A stretch of DNA of 64,000 bases from CAIWHR01 sp963713275 (GTDB taxonomy: Bacteria > Pseudomonadota > Gammaproteobacteria > Burkholderiales > Casimicrobiaceae): NCBI GenBank assembly GCA_963713275.1, contig CAVQLG010000022.1, forward strand, positions 1-64,000, written 5' to 3'. Shown here piece by piece: positions 17,857 through 26,036 of the stretch; position 1 is the first letter of the stretch; each line of letters begins with the position of its first letter. A program made the translations under genes and the position numbers. Below the pieces are notes generated by a model. That model saw only the letters and a program-made list of their open reading frames with translations, searched no databases and was not told the origin of the DNA.

Positions 17857-18737
17857 CGCAGCGGCGGCTCGCGCAGCAGCGCGAGCAGGTAGCGGCCGTA
17901 GGCGTTCCTGGCCATCGCCTGCCCGAGGCGCTCGAGGTCGGCCGCCCCGATCCACCCGAGCCGGAAGGCGATCTCCTCGGGACACGCGATCTTCAACCCC
18001 TGCCGGCGCTCGATCGTCTCGATGTACTGCGACGCCTCGAGCAGCGACTCGTGCGTGCCGGTGTCGAGCCAGGCCATGCCGCGACCCATCACTTCGCACG
18101 AGAGCTCGCCCCAGGCGAGGTACGCCTTGTTCACGTCGGTGATCTCGAGCTCGCCCCGCGGCGACGGCCGCAGCGCGGCGGCGACGTCGAGCACGCGGTT
18201 GTCGTAGAAGTACAGCCCGGTCACGGCGTAGCGCGACTTCGGGCGCTGCGGCTTCTCCTCGAGCGAGAGCACCTTGCCGCCGGCGTCGAGCTCGGCGACG
18301 CCGTAGCGCTCGGGATCCGCCACCGCGTACGCGAACACCGTCGCCCCGCGGGTCGTCGCGTTCGCCCGCTGCAGCTGCTCCGAGAGGTCGTGCCCGTAGA
18401 AGATGTTGTCGCCGAGGATCAATGCCGAGCGGTCGCCGCCGACGAACTCGCGGCCGATCACGAACGCCTGCGCGAGGCCGTCCGGCGAGGGCTGCACGGC
18501 GTAGCGCAGCGCGAGGCCCCAGCGACTGCCGTCGCCCAGGAGCTGCGCGAAGCGCGGCGTGTCCTCGGGGGTCGAGATGAGCAGGATGTCGCGGATGCCC
18601 GCCAGCATCAGCGTCGACAGCGGATAGTAGATCATCGGCTTGTCGTAGACCGGCAGCAGCTGCTTCGACACCACCTGCGTGACCGGGTGCAGCCGGGTGC
18701 CGGATCCGCCGGCGAGGATGATGCCCTTGCGCGCCAT
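17853..18737 (-). CDS. rfbA: glucose-1-phosphate thymidylyltransferase
   Basis: First step of dTDP-rhamnose synthesis: dTTP plus glucose-1-phosphate. The 294 residues begin MARKGIILAGGSGTRLHPVT, the sugar-nucleotide binding loop, with KQLLPVYDKPMIYYPLS and LILGDNIFYGHDL following. The ATG shares one base with the rfbB stop (TGATG). Confidence 0.96.
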   Translation of the reverse strand: MARKGIILAGGSGTRLHPVTQVVSKQLLPVYDKPMIYYPLSTLMLAGIRDILLISTPEDTPRFAQLLGDGSRWGLALRYAVQPSPDGLAQAFVIGREFVGGDRSALILGDNIFYGHDLSEQLQRANATTRGATVFAYAVADPERYGVAELDAGGKVLSLEEKPQRPKSRYAVTGLYFYDNRVLDVAAALRPSPRGELEITDVNKAYLAWGELSCEVMGRGMAWLDTGTHESLLEASQYIETIERRQGLKIACPEEIAFRLGWIGAADLERLGQAMARNAYGRYLLALLREPPLR

Positions 18738-19789
18738 CACGCGGCCCCGTAGTTCTGCGAGATCCACTTCTGGTACTCGCCGCTGGTGACCGCCTCGAGC
18801 CACCGGGCGTTGTCGAGATACCAGCGGACGGTGTGGCGCATCCCCGTCGCGAAGGTCTCGGCCGGCGACCAGCCGAGCTCGCGCCGGATCTTGCGGGCGT
18901 CGATCGCGTAGCGCCGGTCGTGGCCGGGGCGGTCCTCGACGAAGGTGACGAGCGACGCGTAGTCGCGCCCCGGAACGAGCTCGCCGAGAATCGCGCACAG
19001 CGTGCGCACGACGTCGAGATTCCTCATCTCGGCGTTGCCGCCGACGTTGTACGTCTCGCCGGAGCGCCCCCCGGCCAGCACCGTGCGGATCGCCGCGCAG
19101 TGATCGCCGACGTAGAGCCAGTCGCGCACGTTCTGGCCGTCGCCGTACACGGGCAGCGGCTTGCCGGCGAGCGCGTTGACGATCATCAGCGGTATCAGTT
19201 TCTCCGGGAACTGGCGCGGCCCGTAATTGTTCGAGCAGTTGGTCGTGAGCACCGGCAGCCCGTAGGTGTGGTGGTAGGCGCGCACCAGGTGATCCGAACC
19301 CGCCTTCGACGCCGAATACGGGCTGTTGGGCGCGTACGGCGTGGTCTCGCTGAACGCCGGGTCGCCGGGACCGAGCGAACCGTAGACTTCGTCGGTCGAC
19401 ACGTGCAGGAAGCGGAACGCCGCGCGCTCGCGCGGCGGCAACTGCGACCACCAGGCGCGTGTCGCGTCGAGCAGCGTGAAGGTCCCGACGAGATTGGTCT
19501 CGATGAACGCCGCCGGGCCGTGGATCGAGCGGTCGACGTGGCTCTCGGCCGCGAAGTTGACGATCGCCCGCGGCCGGTGCTGCGCGAGCAGCGCCTCGAT
19601 CTGCGCGCGGTCGCCGATGTCGCCGCGGACGAAGACGTGGCGCGCGTCGCGCTCGAGCCCCTCCAGATTGCCGAGGTTGCCGGCGTAGGTGAGCTTGTCG
19701 AGGTTGACGACGGCTTCGTCGACCGCGGCGAGCCAGTCGTGGACGAAGTTCGCCCCGATAAAACCGGCCCCGCCAGTGACGAGAATCAT
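18737..19789 (-). CDS. rfbB: dTDP-glucose 4,6-dehydratase
   Basis: Converts dTDP-glucose to dTDP-4-keto-6-deoxyglucose using bound NAD. The 350 residues contain MILVTGGAGFIGANFVHDWL, FLHVSTDEVYGSLG and the catalytic Tyr-x-x-x-Lys in NSPYSASKAGSDH. The start has no recognisable Shine-Dalgarno. Instead its ATG overlaps the TGA of a 30-codon leader reading frame (19786-19878) that begins with a copy of the rfbB N-terminus, so translation by coupling is likely. It is the first full gene of rfbBACD. Confidence 0.95.
   Translation of the reverse strand: MILVTGGAGFIGANFVHDWLAAVDEAVVNLDKLTYAGNLGNLEGLERDARHVFVRGDIGDRAQIEALLAQHRPRAIVNFAAESHVDRSIHGPAAFIETNLVGTFTLLDATRAWWSQLPPRERAAFRFLHVSTDEVYGSLGPGDPAFSETTPYAPNSPYSASKAGSDHLVRAYHHTYGLPVLTTNCSNNYGPRQFPEKLIPLMIVNALAGKPLPVYGDGQNVRDWLYVGDHCAAIRTVLAGGRSGETYNVGGNAEMRNLDVVRTLCAILGELVPGRDYASLVTFVEDRPGHDRRYAIDARKIRRELGWSPAETFATGMRHTVRWYLDNARWLEAVTSGEYQKWISQNYGAA
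19760..19789. repeat. 30-base direct repeat, copy 1 (true rfbB start)
   Basis: This copy spans the first ten codons of rfbB and matches 19849-19878 at 28 of 30 positions in the same orientation. The 59 bases between the copies contain the palindrome at 19820-19838. Confidence 0.8.
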
Positions 19790-19878
19790 GGTTGTCTCGG
19801 GGACGGTTTGGGTGAAGGCTCACGTGCGCAGCACGTGATGCCGGAGCCAAAACCGGCCCCTCCGGTGACGAGAATCAT
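19786..19878 (-). CDS. 30-residue leader frame carrying a duplicated rfbB N-terminus
   Basis: The ATG at 19878 has GGAAG seven bases upstream. It encodes MILVTGGAGF, identical to the first ten residues of RfbB, and then 20 unrelated residues before a TGA that overlaps the rfbB ATG (ATGA). It looks like the original rfbB start displaced by a duplication. Whether a peptide accumulates is unknown; a coupling role is inferred. Confidence 0.45.
   Translation of the reverse strand: MILVTGGAGFGSGITCCAREPSPKPSPRQP
19820..19838. repeat. REP-like palindrome between the two rfbB starts
   Basis: TCACGTG, loop CGCAG, CACGTGA: a perfect 7-bp stem. It can be extended by outer AGCC/GGCT pairing with a one-sided bulge. 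It has the shape of a short extragenic palindromic element; no second copy was noticed in the window. Confidence 0.5.
19849..19878. repeat. 30-base direct repeat, copy 2 (displaced rfbB start)
   Basis: Second copy of the rfbB 5' end, 89 bases upstream in transcription direction. Only two bases differ (G/T and A/G), and both are silent for the encoded MILVTGGAGF. Confidence 0.8.
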
Positions 19879-19997
19879 CGGCGCTTCCGGAAGGGGTTGA
19901 CCATGGGATTCATGCGGGACGCGCGGGCGGGCGAAAGCGCAGGGCAGGACAAGAGTGGCGGATTCTAGCATCCGGCCCGCGGGCGGCCGGACCGGCG

Positions 19998-20969
19998 TCA
20001 GCCGTAGTACGCGCGATACCAGTCGACGAACCGGGCGAGGCCCGCGGCGAGCGGCGTATGCGGCGCGAACCCCGTCAGCGCGCGCAGCCGGTCGATCGAC
20101 GCGTAGGTCGCGGGCACGTCGCCGTCCTGCATCGGCAGGTAGACCTTCATGGCCGGCCGGCCAAGCAGCCTCTCGAGCGTGGCGATGAACGCCTCGAGCT
20201 CGACCGCCTCGTGGTTGCCGATGTTGCAGACCGCGTACGGCGGTGCCGCCGTCGCCGGCGGCCGCCGGAGAACCTGGACGACGCCCTCGACGATGTCGTC
20301 GACGTAGGTGAAATCGCGCCGCATCCGGCCGTGGTTGAACACCTTGATGGGCTCGCCGGCGAGGATCGCCCGAGTGAACAGCATCGGCGCCATGTCCGGC
20401 CGTCCCCAGGGGCCGTAGACGGTGAAGAACCGCAACCCGGTCGTGGGCAATCCGTACACGTGGCTGTAGCTGTGCGCCATCAGTTCGTCGGCCTTCTTGG
20501 TCGCGGCGTAGAGGCTGACGGGGTGATCGACGTTCTGGTCCTCGGAGAATGGCAGCGTGTGGTTCGCGCCGTAGACGCTCGAGCTCGACGCGTAGACGAG
20601 GTGCGCGATACCGCCGTGGCGGCAACCCTCGAGCACGTGGCCGAACGCGGTGAGGTTGTTGCGCAGGTAGGCGCCCGGGTTCACCAGGGAATAGCGCACG
20701 CCGGGCTGCGCCGCCAGATGCACCACGTGCGTGATGCCGCCGCCGTGGAAGGCCTGCGCCGCGCCGGCTTCGTCCGCGAGGTCCACGCAGCGGAAGTCGA
20801 AACCCGCGCGCCCCGCAAGGCGAGCAAGCCGCGCCTCTTTCAGCGTCACGTCGTAATAGGGGTCGAAGTTGTCGACGCCGAGCACCGGCACGCCGTCGTC
20901 GGCGAGCCGCGCCGCGACGTGCATGCCGATGAATCCCGCGACCCCGGTGACCAGCACGCGCACGTTCAC
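19998..20969 (-). CDS. NAD-dependent UDP-sugar epimerase (UDP-glucuronate 4-epimerase type)
   Basis: Extended SDR of 323 residues: LVTGVAGFIGMHVAARL at the N-terminus, YASSSSVYGANHTLPF, and the catalytic YAATKKADELMAHSYSH. The HPVSLYAATKKADE and DFTYVDDIVEGV stretches are typical of UDP-glucuronate/galacturonate epimerases used in capsule or LPS synthesis. Substrate is inferred from family resemblance and the LPS context. The start overlaps the glycosyltransferase stop by four bases, so the two form an operon separate from rfbBACD. Confidence 0.85.
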   Translation of the reverse strand: MNVRVLVTGVAGFIGMHVAARLADDGVPVLGVDNFDPYYDVTLKEARLARLAGRAGFDFRCVDLADEAGAAQAFHGGGITHVVHLAAQPGVRYSLVNPGAYLRNNLTAFGHVLEGCRHGGIAHLVYASSSSVYGANHTLPFSEDQNVDHPVSLYAATKKADELMAHSYSHVYGLPTTGLRFFTVYGPWGRPDMAPMLFTRAILAGEPIKVFNHGRMRRDFTYVDDIVEGVVQVLRRPPATAAPPYAVCNIGNHEAVELEAFIATLERLLGRPAMKVYLPMQDGDVPATYASIDRLRALTGFAPHTPLAAGLARFVDWYRAYYG

Positions 20970-21733
20970 TTCCTCCCCGCTGCCGCGGTGAGCGCACGCA
21001 GCTTCGCGAACTTCATCATGGTGTTGAAGCAGCCGATCGCGATGTGCACGAAGCCCGCGACGCCGTCGAGGAATCCGAGGCGAAAGAGATAGAACCGGAC
21101 GAAGCGCACCAGCGGCGACAGCACGATGCGCGCCGCGCCCGCGCGCGCGCCGCGCGCGTGCATCGCCGCCGCCTGCAGCGTCGTGTACCGGTTCTGCTTG
21201 GCGAGGTAGTTTTCCAGCGATTCGGCGGATTCGTGCAGGAGGTCGCCGGGGAGCGACAGCACCCGGCCGGTGGCGACGACGTGCTCGTGCACCGGGTCCT
21301 CGGTCCAGCGCGCCCGCCGGCGGTCGAACAGGCGCAGGTTCCAGTCCGGGTAGCCCTCGCCGTGCCGCAGCCAGCGCCCGAGGAAGCGGTTGCGGCGCGC
21401 CAGCCGGTAGCCGGCGGCATCCCGCGTGCCCGCCATCGCGTCGCTGATCGAACGCGCGAGCTCGGGCGACAGCCGCTCGTCGGCGTCGAGGCAGAGCACC
21501 CAGTCGTGCGTGGCCTGCGCAACCGCGAAGTTCTTCTGCGCGCCGTAGCCCGGAAAGGCCCGGGTGACGACTCGGGCGCCGCGGCGCCGGGCGATTTCCA
21601 CGGTATCATCGGCGCTGCCGGAGTCGACGACCACGACGTCGTCGACGAACGCGGCAGAAGCGAGGCAGGCGTCGAGCTCACCCGCGGCGTCGCGTGTGAT
21701 CACACAGAGGCTGATGGGGAGCGGTGCGGACAT
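20966..21733 (-). CDS. family 2 glycosyltransferase, LPS core type (WaaE/KdtX-like)
   Basis: Of 255 residues, the GT-A nucleotide-binding start ISLCVITRDAAGELDACL is followed by VVVVDSGSADDT and the metal-binding DADE in WVLCLDADERLS. The FPGYGAQKNFA segment and C-terminal amphipathic/hydrophobic part (VRFVRFYLFRLGFLDGV) are typical of the WaaE/KdtX inner-core beta-1,4-glucosyltransferase group. It is divergent from waaC and waaA, which supports a role in lipopolysaccharide core assembly at the inner membrane. Confidence 0.85.
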   Translation of the reverse strand: MSAPLPISLCVITRDAAGELDACLASAAFVDDVVVVDSGSADDTVEIARRRGARVVTRAFPGYGAQKNFAVAQATHDWVLCLDADERLSPELARSISDAMAGTRDAAGYRLARRNRFLGRWLRHGEGYPDWNLRLFDRRRARWTEDPVHEHVVATGRVLSLPGDLLHESAESLENYLAKQNRYTTLQAAAMHARGARAGAARIVLSPLVRFVRFYLFRLGFLDGVAGFVHIAIGCFNTMMKFAKLRALTAAAGRK

Positions 21734-21905
21734 GCGCCCGGACTTCGCGGAGCCCGAGGCTCCGCGCGCGGTTGAACAGCGCGCATTCTACGGGTTTTCC
21801 CGTGCCGCAGCGCCCGCCCGCCGGCGCAGCGCGTTGCAGCACCCGCCGGGTGCGCGCGACCGCGGCGCGGGCACACCCCGGCGGGCGCGGCACGAACGCA
21901 ACCCG

Positions 21906-22940
21906 GTGAACGCAGTCGACCGTTGCTCGGGCGAAGACCACGGCGCGCGCCGCGCCGCGCCGCGCCGGCCGGCGATCCTCGTCATCCGCCCCTCGTCGCT
22001 CGGTGACGTGGTCCACGCGCTGGCCGTGGTCGCCGACGCCAACGCGCACCGCCCCGAGCTCGCGATCGACTGGGTGGCCGAGGAGGCCTTCGCACCGCTG
22101 GTTGCGCTGCATCCGGGCGTGAGGAACACCATTCCGGTCGCGCTGCGCCGCTGGCGGCGCGAGCTCCTGAGCCCCGCGGCCTGGCGGGAATTCGCGGCAT
22201 TCCGCGCCGAGTTGAGGCGCGAGCGCTACGTCGCGGTGATCGACCTGCAGGAGCAGCTCAAGGGTTCCGCGCTCGCCGCGTTGGCGCGCGGCCCCTCGCA
22301 CGGCCCGACGCCGCGGGGCGCCCGCGAGCCGCTGGCCGCGCTGTGGCACGACATCCGCCATCCGGTGCCGCGCCGCCAGCATTTCCAGGACCGCTGCCGC
22401 CAGCTCGCCGCCGCGGCCCTCGGCTACGCGGTCGATGGCCCGCCGCGGTTCGGGCTCGCGCCGCCGCCGCTGCCGCGGGGACTCGCCCCGGAAGAGCCCT
22501 ACGCCGTGCTGGCGCACGGCACGAGTCGCGATGACAAGCTCTGGCCCGAGGACCACTGGCGCACGCTCGCCGCTGCGCTGGGGCAGGCGGGCGTCCGCGC
22601 GCTGCTGCCCTGGGGCAACGACGCCGAGCACGCCCGCGGCAGCCGCATCGCCGCGGGCATCGCCACGGCGCGCGTGCTGCCGCAGCTCGCCCTGCCGACG
22701 CTCGCGAGCCTTCTCGCCGGCGCCGCGATCGCCGTCGGCGTGGACACCGGACTCGCCCACCTCGCCGCCGCGCTGGGCACGCCGACGCTCGCGCTCTTCG
22801 TCGCGACCGACCCCGCGCAGGCCGGCGTTGCGCGCGCGAGCGCGCGCGCGCGCGACCTCGGAGGCCCCGGCCGCGCGCCGACACCCGAGGAAGTCCGCGG
22901 CGCGGCGGCGGAACTGCTGCGGGCGGCGCCGCACGGCTGA
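21906..22940 (+). CDS. waaC: lipopolysaccharide heptosyltransferase I
   Basis: GT9 family enzyme that adds the first heptose to Kdo2-lipid A. The N-terminal motif is ILVIRPSSLGDVVHALAVV. The C-terminal donor site includes VLAHGTSRDDKLWPEDHW and AIAVGVDTGLAHLAAALGTP. The start is uncertain: the frame is open much further upstream, and GTG at 21906 is the nearest start upstream of the conserved domain. Two bases separate it from waaA. A long CG-alternating tract lies inside the gene at 22830-22854. Confidence 0.9.
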   Translation: MNAVDRCSGEDHGARRAAPRRPAILVIRPSSLGDVVHALAVVADANAHRPELAIDWVAEEAFAPLVALHPGVRNTIPVALRRWRRELLSPAAWREFAAFRAELRRERYVAVIDLQEQLKGSALAALARGPSHGPTPRGAREPLAALWHDIRHPVPRRQHFQDRCRQLAAAALGYAVDGPPRFGLAPPPLPRGLAPEEPYAVLAHGTSRDDKLWPEDHWRTLAAALGQAGVRALLPWGNDAEHARGSRIAAGIATARVLPQLALPTLASLLAGAAIAVGVDTGLAHLAAALGTPTLALFVATDPAQAGVARASARARDLGGPGRAPTPEEVRGAAAELLRAAPHG

Positions 22941-22942
22941 CG

Positions 22943-24226
22943 ATGCTGCACTTCGCCTACAACCTGCTCTGGCGCCTCGCGCTGCCCTTCCTGCCGCTGC
23001 GGCTGTGGTGGCGGGGGCGCCGGCAGCCGGGGTATCGCACGCACGTCGTCGAGCGCTATGGCCGCTACGCGAGCGCGCCGCGCCCGCCGGTAGTGTGGGT
23101 GCACGCGGTGTCGCTGGGGGAGACGCGCGCGGCCGTGCCGCTGGTCGCGCGTCTGCGGCAGGCGCACCCGGGCGCGACGCTGCTGCTCACGACCGTCACG
23201 GCGACGGGCCGGGCGGCGGGGCGCGAGCTCTTCGGCGAAGCCGTCGTGCAGGCCTGGCTGCCCTACGACGCCCCGGGCTGCGTACGGCGGTTCCTCGCCC
23301 ACTTCCGTCCGGCCGTCGGGCTGATTCTCGAAACCGAGTTGTGGCCGAACCTCGTCGAAGCGGCGCAGGCGGCGCGCATTCCCGTCTACCTCGTCAACGC
23401 CCGCCTGTCCGCGCGGTCGGCGCGCCGCTACGCGCGCGTGCCGGCGCTCGCCCGCCGCACGCTCGCTTCGCTCGCCGGGGTCGCGGCGCAGGCAGGCGCC
23501 GACGCGACCCGGCTCGCGGCACTCGGTGCGGCGGACCCGATCGTCACCGGGAACATCAAGTACGATCTCGCGGCGTCGGCCGAAGCGCTGGCGCTGGGAC
23601 GGGAGCTGCGCGAGCGCTTCGGTGCCGACAGGCCGGTCTGGGTCGCCGGTTCGACGCGCGAAGGGGAGGAAGTGCTCATCCTCGATGCGATCGCCCGGGC
23701 GAGGCTGCCGCCGCACACGCTCACCGTCATCGTGCCGCGGCATCCGCAGCGGTTCGACCGCGTCGCCCTGCTGCTGCAGGACCGCGGTGTCGCGTTCGTG
23801 CGGCGCAGCGCCGGCACGCCGGTGCCGCCCGAGACCGCGTTCGTGCTCGGCGATTCGATGGGCGAGATGCTGGCGTACTACGCGGCCGCCGACGTGGTCT
23901 TCGTCGGCGGCAGCCTGCTGCCGCTCGGCGGACAGAACCTGATCGAGCCCATCGCCGTCGGCCGGCCGACGTTGGTGGGTCCGCACACCTTCAACTTCGC
24001 CGAAGCGAGCGCCAACGCGAAGGCGGCGGGCGCCGCGCTCGAGGTCGCCGATGCCGACGCTCTGATCGCCACGGTCGCCGGACTGCTCTGCGATGCGCAC
24101 CGACGAGCGGCGATCGGGGCAGCGGCGCTCGCGTTCCACGCCGCGCACCGCGGCGCCGTCGATCGCCTCTGGACCTGGCTTGCACCGCGGATCGCCGCGG
24201 CGCTCTTGCGCCGCCCGCCGGGCTGA
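22943..24226 (+). CDS. waaA: 3-deoxy-D-manno-octulosonic acid (Kdo) transferase
   Basis: Transfers Kdo from CMP-Kdo to lipid IVA at the inner membrane. The 427 residues have an N-terminal membrane segment (NLLWRLALPFLPLRLWW). The acceptor domain has VWVHAVSLGETRAAVPL, with the catalytic Glu of GETR, and GLILETELWPNL. The donor domain has VAGSTREGEEV and FVGGSLLPLGGQNLIEP. The gene follows waaC almost directly, and its stop lies in a hairpin shared with tolC. Confidence 0.96.
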   Translation: MLHFAYNLLWRLALPFLPLRLWWRGRRQPGYRTHVVERYGRYASAPRPPVVWVHAVSLGETRAAVPLVARLRQAHPGATLLLTTVTATGRAAGRELFGEAVVQAWLPYDAPGCVRRFLAHFRPAVGLILETELWPNLVEAAQAARIPVYLVNARLSARSARRYARVPALARRTLASLAGVAAQAGADATRLAALGAADPIVTGNIKYDLAASAEALALGRELRERFGADRPVWVAGSTREGEEVLILDAIARARLPPHTLTVIVPRHPQRFDRVALLLQDRGVAFVRRSAGTPVPPETAFVLGDSMGEMLAYYAAADVVFVGGSLLPLGGQNLIEPIAVGRPTLVGPHTFNFAEASANAKAAGAALEVADADALIATVAGLLCDAHRRAAIGAAALAFHAAHRGAVDRLWTWLAPRIAAALLRRPPG

Positions 24227-24242
24227 CGCTCTCCGTCAGCCC
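24220..24242. other. shared stem-loop spanning the convergent waaA and tolC stop codons
   Basis: GGGCTGACG (24220-24228) and CGTCAGCCC (24234-24242) form a perfect 9-bp stem around a five-base loop. The waaA TGA lies in one arm and the tolC TGA, on the other strand, in the opposite arm. There is no T-run on either side, so it may act as a transcript 3' end protector or overlap terminator rather than a classic intrinsic terminator. Confidence 0.55.
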
Positions 24243-25576
24243 CGCAACCGGCGGTTGATGGCCTCGACGTCGGACTCGCTGAGCGCGCCAACCGCCGCCT
24301 TGAGCCGCAAGAAGGCGATCAGGTAGTTGAAGTAGGACTGCGCGAGGTCGCGCCGCGTCGAATACACGTTCTGCTGCACGTTGAGCACGTCGAGGTTGGT
24401 GCGTACGCCGACTTCCATCCCGAGCTTGTTCGAGGCGAGCGCGGATTCGGCCGAGACCAGCGCCTGCTCGAACGCCTTCACCGAGGCGATCGCGCTGTTC
24501 ACTCCGGTGAAGCCGTTCTGGGCGTTGAGCAGCGCCGCGCGTCGCGCGCCCTCGAGCTCCTGGCGCGACCTCTCCTTGAGCGCGACCGCTTCGCGCACGC
24601 GCGCCTCGATCGCCCCCCCCTGGTAGATGGGCAGCGCGAGCTGCAGCCCGATGGTGCCGCTCCTCGAATCGCTGGCGAGCGTCTGGGTCACGGCGGCGCT
24701 CGACCCCTGCGCCCCGTAGCTGCCGACGAGATCGAGCGTCGGGTAGTGGCCGGCGCGGGCGCGGTCGACTTCCATCGCGGCGAGGTCGAAGTTGATCTGC
24801 GCGATGCGGACGTTGAGGTTCTCCATCGTCGCCCGGTCGACCCAGTGGTCCAGCGCATTCGGCTCGGGCGCGTTGGGCACGAGGCCCTGCCCGATCCTCT
24901 TCAGCTCCTTGGGAAACCGGCCGATGATGGCGCGCAGGACCGTGATCTTGTTGTCGTAGTCGTTGCGCGCGGAGATCTCGAACGCCGAGATCTGGTCGAA
25001 CTTCGCCTGCGCTTCGTTGGTGTCGATGATCGTCGCCACCCCGACTTCGAAGTTGCGCTGCGCCGTGGCGAGCTGCTCGGCCACCGCGGCCTTCTGCGCT
25101 TCGGCGAGCTCGACGTTGAACTGGGCAAGCAGGACGTCGAAGTAGGTGATCGCAACCTTGAGGATCAGGTCCTGTTGCGCGGTGGCCAGGACGAACTCCG
25201 ACTGGGCGACGATTTCCTTCGACTGGTCGTAGGCGATCTTGTTCTGCCAGCGGAAGAGCGGCTGCGACGCCGAGACCGTCGCGTTGTACTGGTTGAAGTT
25301 GCGGTTGATGTCGGTCGGGGGATCGCTCTTGATCGTCGCGTCGTAGGTATTGGCGTTGACGCCGCCATCGAGCGACGCGCTGGGCAGCAGGCCAGCGAGC
25401 GCGATCGGAACGCGCTCCTGCGTCGCCAGCCACTGGGCCTTGGCGGCGGCGATTCCCGGATCGTTGGCCAGCGCCTCGCGGTAGATCTGCATCAGGTCCT
25501 CGGCGCGCGCGGCTGCGCCGACGCAGGCGAGCCCCAGGGCGACGGGAAGGAAGAAAGCGAGCTGGCGGGGTTTCAT
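24236..25576 (-). CDS. tolC: TolC-family outer membrane efflux channel
   Basis: Trimeric outer-membrane channel for type I secretion and drug efflux. The 446 residues begin with a Sec signal peptide ending GAAARA before EDLMQIYREALANDPGI, the typical TolC mature start. Two internally repeated alpha/beta halves follow with long coiled-coil helices (for example TAQQDLILKVAITYFDVLLAQ and VGVRTNLDVLNVQQNVY). The ATG at 25576 was chosen because it begins the signal peptide. It appears to head its own unit; rhodanese and pcm lie upstream on the same strand. Confidence 0.93.
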   Translation of the reverse strand: MKPRQLAFFLPVALGLACVGAAARAEDLMQIYREALANDPGIAAAKAQWLATQERVPIALAGLLPSASLDGGVNANTYDATIKSDPPTDINRNFNQYNATVSASQPLFRWQNKIAYDQSKEIVAQSEFVLATAQQDLILKVAITYFDVLLAQFNVELAEAQKAAVAEQLATAQRNFEVGVATIIDTNEAQAKFDQISAFEISARNDYDNKITVLRAIIGRFPKELKRIGQGLVPNAPEPNALDHWVDRATMENLNVRIAQINFDLAAMEVDRARAGHYPTLDLVGSYGAQGSSAAVTQTLASDSRSGTIGLQLALPIYQGGAIEARVREAVALKERSRQELEGARRAALLNAQNGFTGVNSAIASVKAFEQALVSAESALASNKLGMEVGVRTNLDVLNVQQNVYSTRRDLAQSYFNYLIAFLRLKAAVGALSESDVEAINRRLRG

Positions 25577-25709
25577 CGTGCTGGAGTTCCGTTGACTGTG
25601 CCGCGAACGGCGCGACCGGGTGCACCGGACCCGCGGCCCCGACACCCCCTCGGCGCGAGCGGTTCGAGGGGCGCCGATGGGGGGTCGGAGCATGCGATTG
25701 GCGGCGCCT

Positions 25710-26036
25710 TCAATAGACCGGCATGGCGGGGTCGACTTCCGCCGCCCAGGCGGCGACGCCGCCGCGCAGGTTGTGGACGTCGCAAAACCCCATCCGTTGC
25801 AGCCACGCCGCCGCGTGGTGACTGCGGTTGCCGTGATGACACACGAGGACCAGCGGACGGTCCTGCGGCAATCCCGCGGCGCGGGCGGGCAGCTGGCCCA
25901 GCGGGACGTGGAGGGAGCCTTCGATGTGACAGACGTCGAACTCCCATGGTTCGCGGACGTCGACGAGCAGCGGCGCCGGACGCGTGGGATCGGCGCGCCA
26001 GCGCGCGAGATCGGGCGCGGGGAGCTGCGGAATCAA
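25710..26036 (-). CDS. single-domain rhodanese-like sulfurtransferase
   Basis: The 108 residues form one rhodanese domain: LLVDVREPWEFDVCHIEGSL, the active-site loop LVCHHGNRSHHAA with the catalytic Cys, and GFCDVHNLRGGVAAWA. A TTG start at 26036, overlapping the pcm stop, fits the expected domain length. A start further inside pcm cannot be excluded. The CHHGNRS loop is longer and less like GlpE, so the sulfur donor and acceptor are not predictable. Confidence 0.85.
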   Translation of the reverse strand: MIPQLPAPDLARWRADPTRPAPLLVDVREPWEFDVCHIEGSLHVPLGQLPARAAGLPQDRPLVLVCHHGNRSHHAAAWLQRMGFCDVHNLRGGVAAWAAEVDPAMPVY

